Positions 1 through 6,305 of a stretch of 12,375 bases of DNA are shown piece after piece. Source of the stretch: JBHHZI01 sp046757965 (lineage in GTDB: Bacteria > Acidobacteriota > Polarisedimenticolia > SMYD01); assembly GCA_046757965.1 (NCBI GenBank), contig JBHHZI010000098.1, forward strand, positions 1-12,375, given 5' to 3'. The notes under the pieces were generated by a model, which saw only the letters and a list, made by a program, of their open reading frames with translations, did no database searches and was not told where the DNA came from. The position numbers were made by a program, and so were the translations under genes. Position 1 is the first letter of the stretch; every line of letters begins with the position of its first letter.

Positions 1-1355
1 GCGGTCCGCGGCGACGCCGCTCGCGCGCCGGCCGGCGGGGGGCTGGCCGGGCCGTCGGTCGTGGTCTTGCCGGCCGGCCGGCGCCGGGCCGGGGCGGTGG
101 TGCCGCCGGCGTGGCCGCTGCCGGGCCGCCCCGTCCCGGGGCCCCGGGTGCCGGCGCCGCGGCCGGCCGAGCCGCTGCCGCCGCCTCCTGCGCCGCCGTC
201 GGCGGTCAGGCGAGCGGCGATCTCGGCCAGCGGTGTCAGATCGGCTGCCTCCACCATGCGCAGCGCGCCCAGTTCCAGCAGCAGGCGGGGCTGCCGGGCC
301 AGGCGCAGGGACGGCTCCAGGTCGGACGCGAGCTGGAAGAGCCGCACGAGGGTGTGCTCGTCGAACGACCGCGCCAGCGTGGCCAGGTGCCGGCGTTCCT
401 CCGGACCGGCGTCGACGAGCGGCGTCTCCTCGCCGACGGCGGCCAGCACCGACAGATCGCGCAGGCGGGAGAGCAGGGCCGCCGCGAAGCGCTGGGGGTC
501 GTCACCGCGATCCTCCGAGGCCCGCAACGCCTTCAACGCCCCGCCGGCGTCCTGCCGGCCGACACAGGCGAGCAGGTCGTCCACCCGCTGCGCCGGCAAG
601 GCGCCCAGCACGGTCTCCGCCTCGTCGTCGGCGATCGACTGCCCGCAGAACGACACGAGCTGATCGAGGGCCGACAGGGCGTCGCGCAGCGACCCGGCCG
701 CCTCCCGCGCCACCAGCGACAGAACGTGTGGCGAGACCTCGAGCTGTTCCTTGCCGGCCACCGTGGCCAGGTGCGCCTCGATGTCGCCACGGCCGATGCG
801 CCGGAAGGTGAAATGCTGGCAGCGGGAGAGGATGGTCGCCGGGATCTTCTCCATCTCGGTGGTGGCCATGACGAACACCACGTGCGGCGGGGGTTCCTCG
901 AGCGTCTTCAGCAGCGCGTTGAACGCCGAGCGCGACAGCATGTGCACCTCGTCGATGATGATGACGCGGTGGCGATCCCGCACCGGCTGATAGGTGAGGC
1001 TCTCCTGCAGGTCGCGGACGTCGTCGACCTTGTTGTGACTGGCGCCGTCGATCTCGAGAACATCCACGGCGCTGCCGGCGGCGACCTCCCGGCAGGGGTC
1101 GCAGCGATTGCACGGCGTGGCCGTCGGCCCCTCCTCGCAGTTCAGGGCCTTGGCCAGCAACCGGGCCATGGTGGTCTTGCCGACCCCGCGGGTGCCGCAG
1201 AACAGGAAGGCGTGCGCCACGCGCCCCGACCCGATGGCGTTGGTCAGGGTGCGCACGACGGCGTCCTGACCGACCACCTCCTCGAAGGTCTGGGGCCGGT
1301 ACTGGCGCGCGAGAACCCGGTAGGGCGTCGCCGCGGCGTCGGTCCCGGCGCTCAC
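1..1355 (-). CDS. dnaX: DNA polymerase III subunit gamma/tau (3' end outside window)
   Basis: DnaX is the ATPase of the clamp loader that places the beta sliding clamp on primed DNA. Read from a GTG at 1355, the frame stays open to base 1, so the C-terminus is missing. Visible motifs: an N-terminal LARQYRPQTFEEVVGQ, Walker A GTRGVGKT (residues 54-61), the four zinc-binding cysteines C73, C82, C85 and C88, Walker B VIIIDEVHML (131-140), and sensor 1 with the SRC arginine finger (ATILSRCQHF). After the collar domain the protein becomes a Gly/Pro/Ala/Arg-rich linker, as expected before a tau tail. The start has only a weak GGAG upstream, but no in-frame ATG fits better and homology begins just after it. 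It follows the SRP RNA by about 60 bp on the same strand, an order also found in Bacillus. Whether a gamma form is made by frameshifting cannot be judged here. Confidence 0.96.
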   Translation of the reverse strand, partial: MSAGTDAAATPYRVLARQYRPQTFEEVVGQDAVVRTLTNAIGSGRVAHAFLFCGTRGVGKTTMARLLAKALNCEEGPTATPCNRCDPCREVAAGSAVDVLEIDGASHNKVDDVRDLQESLTYQPVRDRHRVIIIDEVHMLSRSAFNALLKTLEEPPPHVVFVMATTEMEKIPATILSRCQHFTFRRIGRGDIEAHLATVAGKEQLEVSPHVLSLVAREAAGSLRDALSALDQLVSFCGQSIADDEAETVLGALPAQRVDDLLACVGRQDAGGALKALRASEDRGDDPQRFAAALLSRLRDLSVLAAVGEETPLVDAGPEERRHLATLARSFDEHTLVRLFQLASDLEPSLRLARQPRLLLELGALRMVEAADLTPLAEIAARLTADGGAGGGGSGSAGRGAGTRGPGTGRPGSGHAGGTTAPARRRPAGKTTTDGPASPPPAGARAASPRT

Positions 1356-1415
1356 CGCAGAGGACTCCGCGCCGGCGACGTCGCGGCCGGCGCCGGTGGC
1401 GGGAAGGATGAAAAT

Positions 1416-1685
1416 GGCCGTGCACCCCGGGTCGAAACCGCGTACACGTGAGAGCAGCCTCCACCGCCTGCCACCCAGGAGACCTGCGGCACATGCGCCC
1501 AGCCGGGGACCGCTGCTCCCTTCCGGGCCTGACGGGGTTGGCGGCGGGTCATTGCACAGGGCTGGGCGGCCGGTTCCGGCGGCGCCGTCCCACGCGGTAC
1601 GCTCGATCCCTCGGCCGGGGAATTCAGTCCCGCTGGAGCGGATTGCAGGTTACAGGGCACCGCTGGCTCCCCACCTAGCACGGCC
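1416..1685 (-). ncRNA. ffs: Large (Alu-domain) bacterial signal recognition particle RNA
   Basis: This is the RNA scaffold of the signal recognition particle, which targets nascent membrane proteins. The S-domain tip is unmistakable: GUCAGGCCCGGAAGG followed by GAGCAGC, read from 1533 down to 1511, with the GGAA tetraloop at 1521-1524. Its flanking helix pairs GCCGCCCAG (1570-1562) with CUGGGUGGC (1478-1470), and the conserved GUGCCGCAGG lies on the 3' side. The 5' part carries an Alu domain: GUGCUAGGUGGGG near 1681-1669 and the UGUAA turn at 1654-1650. The ends are set by pairing of GGCCGUGC (1685-1678) with GCACGGCC (1423-1416), giving about 270 nt, like the Bacillus scRNA and unlike the roughly 110-nt 4.5S RNA. 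It may be co-transcribed with the upstream tRNA-Ser. Confidence 0.93.
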
Positions 1686-1759
1686 AAACCGATCTTGATG
1701 TTCATCCTGGACGTCTGGTCCTCTCCGGCGGCGACACGGGCCCCGCCGGGTCGAGATGA

Positions 1760-1849
1760 TGGCGGAGAGAGAGGGATTCGAACCCTCGGTACGGTTACCC
1801 GTACACACGCTTTCCAAGCGTGCTCCTTCAGCCACTCGGACATCTCTCC
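1760..1849 (-). tRNA. tRNA-Ser, anticodon GGA
   Basis: A class II tRNA of 90 nt including an encoded CCA (1762-1760). The acceptor arms GGAGAGA (1849-1843) and TCTCTCC (1770-1764) pair perfectly and are followed by discriminator G. The anticodon loop TTGGAAA gives anticodon GGA at 1815-1813. The long variable arm forms a perfect GTACGG/CCGTAC stem around GTAA, the mark of tRNA-Ser, and the T arm is GAGGG-TTCGAAT-CCCTC. It reads the UCC and UCU codons. It lies 74 bp upstream of the SRP RNA on the same strand. Confidence 0.97.
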
Positions 1850-1889
1850 AGCGGATTGTCGGGCTCCGGTCGACGGACGGAACGGGTTC

Positions 1890-1919
1890 ATCCTACTGGA
1901 CCGGGGTCGAGACGGTCAA
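1890..1919 (-). promoter_or_regulatory. Probable sigma-70 promoter of tRNA-Ser / SRP RNA / dnaX
   Basis: On the minus strand, TTGACC (1919-1914) and TAGGAT (1895-1890) are separated by 18 bp, close to the vegetative consensus. The predicted start is about 35 nt upstream of the mature tRNA 5' end, a normal distance for a tRNA leader. Inferred from sequence only. Confidence 0.62.
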
Positions 1920-1949
1920 CGTCGTCGGGTTCGACGGGGGAAGCGAGAA

Positions 1950-1975
1950 GAAATGTCCTCAATAGAGGACATTTC
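1950..1975. repeat. Perfect 11-bp inverted repeat with 4-nt spacer (candidate operator)
   Basis: The arm GAAATGTCCTC (1950-1960) is repeated in exact inverse as GAGGACATTTC (1965-1975) around AATA. It lies between the leftward tRNA promoter, about 31 bp away, and the rightward promoter, about 52 bp away. The strict symmetry suits a dimeric repressor or activator site. No terminator U tract follows on either strand, so a terminator is unlikely. I do not recognise the regulator. Confidence 0.5.
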
Positions 1976-2026
1976 CGGGGGAGCGCGGAGAAATCGCCGC
2001 AAGTCGAGGCGATCCGCACAAAAAAC

Positions 2027-2056
2027 TTTCAACTTTTCCCCTCTTTCGTGTATATT
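2027..2056 (+). promoter_or_regulatory. Probable sigma-70 promoter driving the small RNA/leader and rpoD-rho
   Basis: An AT-rich island in GC-rich DNA holds TTTCAA (2027-2032) and TATATT (2051-2056), spaced 18 bp (17 bp if TTCAAC is taken as -35), with an A tract just upstream at 2018-2025. The start is expected near 2061-2064, exactly where the first of three hairpins begins. Confidence 0.6.
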
Positions 2057-2060
2057 AACT

Positions 2061-2149
2061 GTGCGGTCGAAAAGTGGACCGCGACCCCGGTGGCCCACAC
2101 CGCCGGCTTCAAGGGGCTGGAATACACTTCAGAGCCCCGGAGTTTTTTT
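2061..2149 (+). ncRNA. Candidate small RNA or terminated leader upstream of the sigma gene
   Basis: About 90 nt downstream of the TATATT promoter fold into three consecutive hairpins. The first pairs GCGGTC (2063-2068) with GACCGC (2077-2082). The second pairs CGGTG (2088-2092) with CACCG (2098-2102). The third pairs GGGGCT (2113-2118) with AGCCCC (2133-2138), extended outside by CTTC (2107-2110) with GGAG (2139-2142). Seven Ts follow at 2143-2149, the form of an intrinsic terminator. It could be a free-standing small RNA or an attenuator in the 5' leader of rpoD-rho. It matches no RNA family I recognise. Confidence 0.5.
2107..2149 (+). terminator. Intrinsic-terminator-like hairpin in the rpoD leader
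   Basis: A GC-rich stem (2107-2118 with 2133-2142, two unpaired As on the 5' side) is followed directly by seven Ts. It lies about 50-90 nt after the predicted transcription start and some 170 nt before the sigma gene, so it would either end a short RNA or act as a conditional terminator for the operon. Confidence 0.6.
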
Positions 2150-2275
2150 GTCCCAGGCAGCGGACCCCAGCTGGGCAGAAATCCTGGAGTAACGTGACGG
2201 CGCTCTCCGGTTTTGTGCCGGAATCCTGAAACCTGTGAAGATGGCCTTTCCTCGCGACGAGGGAGGGTAGACCGC

Positions 2276-2297
2276 GGTCAGCCGCGTGTGGCTGGCC
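2276..2297 (+). promoter_or_regulatory. Leader hairpin just upstream of the first sigma-gene ATG
   Basis: GGTCAGCC (2276-2283) pairs with GGCTGGCC (2290-2297), with one G-U pair, around a six-base loop. It lies 20 bases ahead of the ATG at 2318, which has no clear ribosome binding site. It might influence translation or mean that the real start is the downstream ATG at 2441. The stretch 2150-2275 otherwise holds only small hairpins and no convincing gene. Confidence 0.3.
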
Positions 2298-2317
2298 CCT
2301 TTGAATGTGCGTGACAG

Positions 2318-3649
2318 ATGGCAAGACTATCGATGCGTTCCGCGACGGCCCTCCTCGATGATCCCGAGGAGCTTCGCCCCGATCAGCTGGACGACCGTGA
2401 TGAGTCCGGCGCAGACGACTCCAAAAAAGAGGAGGAGTTGATGCACGACGATCGCAACGGGTCCGCCGCGTGGGCGGAGCCCGAGGACATCACCCCCCCG
2501 GCACCGCCCACGACGGACGATCTGGTGGGCGGGGGCGGCAACCTCCTGCCCATCTATTTCCGTGAGATGAAGACCGTGCCGCTGCTCACGCCGGAGCGGG
2601 AAGCTCGGCTGGCGCGTCGCATGGAAACGGGCCGGCGCGGGATCCGCAAGATCATCGTGAAGAACCCGACCCTGGCCAGGGAGCTGCTGGATCCGGCCTC
2701 GCTGCGGCAGGCCACCGTGGCCCGACCGGAGCGCGACATTCTCCTCGGCTACACGGACAAGCTGCGCGTGCTCAACCGCCGGGTGCTCAAGGGCGTGAAG
2801 GGCAAGCGGGGCAAGGCCCGCCAGGCCGCCCTGCGGGAGAACAGCGCTCTCATCCGCCGCATCCGGGTCAAGGGGGACCGGCTTGCCGTTCTCACCCGGC
2901 GCGCCATCCGGGCCGAGATTCTGATGGAGCGCTCGCGCGAGGAACTGACCCAGGCTAACCTGCGACTCGTGGTGTTCATCGCCAAGAAGTACCTGAACCG
3001 CGGCCTGTCGTTCCTCGATCTCATCCAGGAGGGCAACATCGGTCTGATGCGCGCCGTGGAGAAGTTCGAGCATCGGCGCGGCTTCAAGTTCTCCACCTAT
3101 GCGTACTGGTGGATCAACCAGGCCATCCAGCGGGCCCTGGCCGACAAGTCACGGACCATCCGCATCCCCGTGCACATGAACGAGAAGATCAAGAAGGTCA
3201 GCAATGCCGTGGCGGAGCTGACGGGCAAGCTGGGCCGCAAGCCGAAGGTCAACGAGATCGCCGAGACCACCGAGATTCCCGAGGAGAAGATCGAGGAGGT
3301 CCTGCGCTCCATCCGCCGGCCGCTGCCCATCGAGAACACCGGCGACGACGATGACGCCGATGCCGGGCCGATCCGGTTCCTGGTGGACGAGCATTCCATC
3401 TCTCCGCTGGAGACCGCGGTCACCCTCAACCTGCAGGAGAAGATCGAGGAGACCCTCGACACCCTGACGGACCGTGAGCAGAAGATCATCCGCCTGCGCT
3501 TCGGCATCGGACACTCCTCCGACCACACCCTCGAGGAGGTCGGCAAGGAGCTGAGCATCACCCGCGAGCGGGTCCGGCAGATCGAGTCGAGGGCACTGAA
3601 GAAGATGAAGTGGGACGATCGCACGCGCCGGCTGATGGAGTTTCTGTGA
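2318..3649 (+). CDS. rpoD: RNA polymerase sigma factor, RpoD/SigA family
   Basis: This is a sigma-70 factor that directs RNA polymerase to promoters. From the ATG at 2318 it is 443 residues: an acidic N-terminus without a clear region 1.1; region 1.2 around 70-105 (LLPIYFREMKTVPLLTPERE); a basic non-conserved segment 110-200; region 2 around 205-285 with NLRLVVFIAKKY, LIQEGNIGLMRAVEKF and FKFSTYAYWWINQAI; region 3 to about 370; and region 4 with LTDREQKIIRLRFG and the helix-turn-helix TLEEVGKELSITRERVRQIE (404-423). Region 2.3-2.4 has YAYWWINQ where primary factors usually read YATWWIRQ, so a group 2 factor is possible and the symbol is provisional. The start is uncertain: ATG 2318 lacks a Shine-Dalgarno, while ATG 2441 follows AGAGGAGGAG and still leaves region 1.2 intact. 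The stop overlaps the rho start. Confidence 0.9.
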   Translation: MARLSMRSATALLDDPEELRPDQLDDRDESGADDSKKEEELMHDDRNGSAAWAEPEDITPPAPPTTDDLVGGGGNLLPIYFREMKTVPLLTPEREARLARRMETGRRGIRKIIVKNPTLARELLDPASLRQATVARPERDILLGYTDKLRVLNRRVLKGVKGKRGKARQAALRENSALIRRIRVKGDRLAVLTRRAIRAEILMERSREELTQANLRLVVFIAKKYLNRGLSFLDLIQEGNIGLMRAVEKFEHRRGFKFSTYAYWWINQAIQRALADKSRTIRIPVHMNEKIKKVSNAVAELTGKLGRKPKVNEIAETTEIPEEKIEEVLRSIRRPLPIENTGDDDDADAGPIRFLVDEHSISPLETAVTLNLQEKIEETLDTLTDREQKIIRLRFGIGHSSDHTLEEVGKELSITRERVRQIESRALKKMKWDDRTRRLMEFL

Positions 3650-4998
3650 GTCAGCGCCCCGCCTCGACGCTGCCCCGCCCCCAGCGGCGCCACCGCGGCC
3701 GGGGGGGCAAGGCGATCGATCGGTCGGGGACCTTCACTCTCAAGCAACTGACGGAGATGACGTCGGACCAGCTCGGCAAGGTGGCCCACACGCTGGAGGT
3801 CACCCCCGAACCGGACGTCTCCGAGCAGGACCTGCGCTTCCGGGTGCTCGCGGCCCAGGCGGAGCGCCTCGGCCTGCTGTTCTACGAGGGGGTCCTCGAG
3901 GTCCTCCCGGACGGCTACGGGTTCCTTCGCAGTGCCGAGCATGACTATCTGCAGGGGCCGGAGGACATCTTCGTGCCGCCGGCGCTCATCCGCATGTTCC
4001 GCATGATGACCGGCGACACCGTCTCGGGGCAGGTGCGCACCCCGCGTAGCGACGAGCGCTACTTCACGCTGACGCGCGTCGAGGCGGTCAACTTCCAGCC
4101 GCCGGAGAAGAGCCGGGAGCGCACCCACTTCGACAACCTGACGCCGCTCTATCCCGAGACCATGCTCCGCATGGAGACCGACGGCCCGAACCTGTCGGGC
4201 CGCGTGCTGGACCTGTTCGTGCCCATCGGCATGGGGCAGCGCGGACTCATCGTCGCCCCGCCGCGCACCGGCAAGACCATGCTCCTGCAGGCCATTGCCA
4301 GTGGCATCGCCACCAACCATCCCGACGCCTATCTGCTCGTGCTGCTGGTGGATGAACGGCCCGAGGAAGTCACCGACATGCAGCGGTCGGTGCAGGGCCG
4401 GGTCATCAAGTCCACCTTCGATGAGCCGGCGGCCCGGCACGTGCAGGTGGCGGAGATGGTCATCGAGGAGGCCAAGCGCTGGGTGGAGTACGGCAAGGAT
4501 GTCATCATCCTGCTCGATTCGATCACGCGGCTGGCGCGGTCGTACAACACCGTGGCCCCGCAGAGCGGCCGGGTGCTCTCCGGCGGCATCGACTCGACGG
4601 CCCTGCAGCGCCCGAAGCGGTTCTTCGGCACCGCCCGCAACGTCGAGGAGGGCGGGTCGCTGACCATTCTCGCCACGGCGCTGGTGGAGACCGGCTCGCG
4701 CATGGACGATGTGATCTTCGAGGAGTTCAAGGGCACGGGCAATCTCGAGGTCGTCCTGGACCGCTCCCTGGCGGATCGCCGCGTCTGGCCGGCCATCGAC
4801 CTGCACCTCTCGGGAACCCGCAAGGAGGATCTGATCATCCCGGCCGCGGATCTCGACCGGATCCACAAGCTGCGCAAGGCCCTGGCTCCTCTCAACCCTC
4901 CCGAGGCGATGCAGCTTCTGGTGGACAAGATGGGCCGCACGGCCAGCAACGCGGAGTTCCTCGACGCGGTGGACGGCAGCGGCGAGCAGACTTCCTGA
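3646..4998 (+). CDS. rho: Transcription termination factor Rho
   Basis: Rho is the hexameric RNA-dependent ATPase/translocase that ends transcription of untranslated RNA. I chose the GTG at 3646: it overlaps the sigma-gene stop as GTGA and has GGAG (3637-3640) five bases upstream, giving 450 residues. In order: a short basic extension, a Rho_N helical region (about 30-52), the cold-shock RNA-binding domain with PDGYGFLRS (88-96), Walker A APPRTGKT (204-211), DERPEEVTDMQRS with the catalytic acidic pair near 236-237, Walker B DVIILLDSITRLAR (285-298), the Q-loop GGIDSTALQRPKRFFG (313-328) and R-loop EEFKGTGN (359-366). It is slightly longer than E. coli Rho (419) and lacks the large Asp/Arg-rich insertion of some high-GC lineages. 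The arrangement implies translational coupling to the sigma factor. Confidence 0.97.
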   Translation: MSQRPASTLPRPQRRHRGRGGKAIDRSGTFTLKQLTEMTSDQLGKVAHTLEVTPEPDVSEQDLRFRVLAAQAERLGLLFYEGVLEVLPDGYGFLRSAEHDYLQGPEDIFVPPALIRMFRMMTGDTVSGQVRTPRSDERYFTLTRVEAVNFQPPEKSRERTHFDNLTPLYPETMLRMETDGPNLSGRVLDLFVPIGMGQRGLIVAPPRTGKTMLLQAIASGIATNHPDAYLLVLLVDERPEEVTDMQRSVQGRVIKSTFDEPAARHVQVAEMVIEEAKRWVEYGKDVIILLDSITRLARSYNTVAPQSGRVLSGGIDSTALQRPKRFFGTARNVEEGGSLTILATALVETGSRMDDVIFEEFKGTGNLEVVLDRSLADRRVWPAIDLHLSGTRKEDLIIPAADLDRIHKLRKALAPLNPPEAMQLLVDKMGRTASNAEFLDAVDGSGEQTS

Positions 4999-5005
4999 CC
5001 GCTGC

Positions 5006-5030
5006 GCCGGGTCGGGCATCGGCCCCCGGC
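5006..5030 (+). other. GC-rich hairpin after rho
   Basis: GCCGGG (5006-5011) and CCCGGC (5025-5030) can pair eight bases after the rho stop. No T tract follows, so this is not a standard intrinsic terminator; it could protect the mRNA 3' end. Chance is a real alternative in DNA this GC-rich. Confidence 0.25.
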
Positions 5031-5103
5031 ACAGAACCCGATCCCCTCCTGTGACGTATCCTCTGCGGCCGGGTCGTTTTCGGCCGGCGCGGGGAGGCAG
5101 GTG

Positions 5104-6147
5104 ATGAACGAGCAGGGTGCGTCGGAGACCGGTCCGCCTGGAGGAACGACGAAACGCCGCGGCGGCTGTTTTCGCACCGGCTGCCTGGGGTGCCTGGGTC
5201 TCGGGGCCATCCTGGTGGGCGGTGTCGGCCTCATGTTCCTGGTGGCGGTCTTCCAGGGTCCACCGGAACCCCACGCCGAGAGCGCGAACATCAGCCGGGC
5301 CGTGCCGGCCACCGGGACGGGCGGGGCGACGGCCCCCGCCGTTCCCCTCGACGCCATCGCGCCGGGCACCGGCGGCGGCCCGGAGACCGGTGCCGGCGAG
5401 CTGCCCGCGCCCCGCCCGGGACGCATCGTCCTGGATCTCTCCATGGGTGACTTTCGCATCGAGCCGGGCCCGGCCGGGACGCCGATCCGGGTCGAGGCGG
5501 ACTACGACTCGGGCGCCTACGAGATGGAGGAGCATCTCGATCCGGGCGGGGAGGAGGGCTGGACCTACGAGCTGACCTTCGGCAGCCGCGTCAGTCTGTT
5601 CAGGCAGATGCTGGCCGGCAGCGAGCCGGACCACAACCGGGTCAAGCTGATCATCCCGAAGGATGTGCCGGTGGCCATCAGCGGCCGGGTCGGGGTCGGT
5701 GAGTCCCGGGTGGAACTGGGTGGGCTGTGGATCACCGACGTGGCCCTGACGTTCGGCGTCGGTGAGCACCGGGTCAGCTTCATGGAGCCGACGCGGGAGC
5801 CCGTGGAGGAGATCTTCCTGCGGACCTCGGTGGGGGAGTTCGCCGTGCGCCGGCTGGGCAACGCCAGCCCCCGCCGGGCGATGCTCTCCCAGAGCATCGG
5901 CGAGTCACGCTGTGACCTGCGCGGCACCTGGCTCCGCGACGGCCAGGTCAGCCTCGACTGCGGCGTGGGCGAGTGCTCGGTGCGTCTGCCCGGCGATGAG
6001 GTGAACGTCGACGTGACGCGGGCCACCCTGATGATCGGCGAGAGCCGGACCCGGAGTGTCCAGCGCCGGAGGCCCGCTCCGCCCGGCGCCCCGACCCTGT
6101 CCCTGAGCATGTCGCAGACCCTCGGCGAGCAGCGCATCTCCAACTGA
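5104..6147 (+). CDS. Membrane-anchored protein with repeated 'GE' beta-strand turns (DUF4097/LiaF-like fold suspected)
   Basis: A 347-residue protein of unknown function. ATG 5104 is preferred over the adjacent GTG 5101 because GGGGAGG at 5091-5097 is then six bases away. Residues 1-28 are polar and basic with three cysteines (C22, C27, C30) just before one transmembrane segment (about 29-50). A Pro/Gly/Ala/Thr-rich linker (52-105) leads to an exported domain. That domain repeats a turn of type hydrophobic-G-E/D followed by a strand: near residues 115, 199, 220, 244, 266, 289, 312 and 341, mostly 21-24 apart. This periodicity fits a parallel beta-solenoid like DUF4097 or the LiaF/toast-rack proteins linked to envelope stress. 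It starts about 100 bp after rho and may be transcribed separately. The family assignment is inferred from repeat form only. Confidence 0.8.
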   Translation: MNEQGASETGPPGGTTKRRGGCFRTGCLGCLGLGAILVGGVGLMFLVAVFQGPPEPHAESANISRAVPATGTGGATAPAVPLDAIAPGTGGGPETGAGELPAPRPGRIVLDLSMGDFRIEPGPAGTPIRVEADYDSGAYEMEEHLDPGGEEGWTYELTFGSRVSLFRQMLAGSEPDHNRVKLIIPKDVPVAISGRVGVGESRVELGGLWITDVALTFGVGEHRVSFMEPTREPVEEIFLRTSVGEFAVRRLGNASPRRAMLSQSIGESRCDLRGTWLRDGQVSLDCGVGECSVRLPGDEVNVDVTRATLMIGESRTRSVQRRRPAPPGAPTLSLSMSQTLGEQRISN

Positions 6148-6262
6148 ACGAGGGCCGCCACACCTGACCGGGTGCCGGATCGCGGTGACCGGCGGAAAAA
6201 GCCACCCTGCCCCGGCCGGGGAGAGCGGGCGGGCCGGATTCGCCGAGATGGGTTCAATGGCT

Positions 6263-6274
6263 GTCCATCTGGAC
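6263..6274. repeat. 12-bp palindrome overlapping the putative -35 of the AAA_14 gene
   Basis: GTCCA (6263-6267) and TGGAC (6270-6274) are perfectly inverted around TC. It overlaps the possible -35 element TGGACT, as a repressor site might, but a site this short can occur by chance. Confidence 0.25.
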
Positions 6275-6298
6275 TTTCTTCCGGTGGATAGATATCAT
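6270..6298 (+). promoter_or_regulatory. Candidate promoter giving a leaderless ATPase mRNA
   Basis: TGGACT (6270-6275) and TATCAT (6293-6298) are separated by 17 bp. Transcription would then start at about 6305-6306, on the GTG start codon itself. The start has no Shine-Dalgarno, which agrees with a leaderless message. A further inverted repeat, ATTCAC-AAC-GTGAAT (6297-6311), spans the start codon. Confidence 0.4.
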
Positions 6299-6305
6299 TC
6301 ACAAC

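Noticed and set aside
111..1451. Plus-strand open frame of 446 codons opposite dnaX and the SRP RNA.
   Set aside because: It runs antisense to a clear dnaX and through the structured SRP RNA; the composition is Arg/Gly/Ala-rich shadow.
1486..1590. Interpretation of the SRP RNA as the short 4.5S form of about 100 nt.
   Set aside because: The upstream GUGCUAGGUGGGG and UGUAA elements and the closing GGCCGUGC/GCACGGCC helix show the full Alu-containing form.
2241..2270. Nine-codon open frame (MAFPRDEGG) in the leader before the sigma gene, a possible leader peptide.
   Set aside because: The ribosome binding site is poor and there is no run of regulatory codons; such short frames are expected by chance.
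3097..5769. Minus-strand open frame of about 890 codons opposite the sigma factor and rho.
   Set aside because: It lies antisense to two genes with full conserved motifs. Long antisense frames are common in GC-rich DNA with third-position G/C bias, and the translation is low-complexity with no family motif.
6210..6221. CCCCGGCCGGGG palindrome after the repeat protein gene.
   Set aside because: A G/C-only palindrome in very GC-rich DNA, with no loop or T tract, is not convincing as a terminator or operator.
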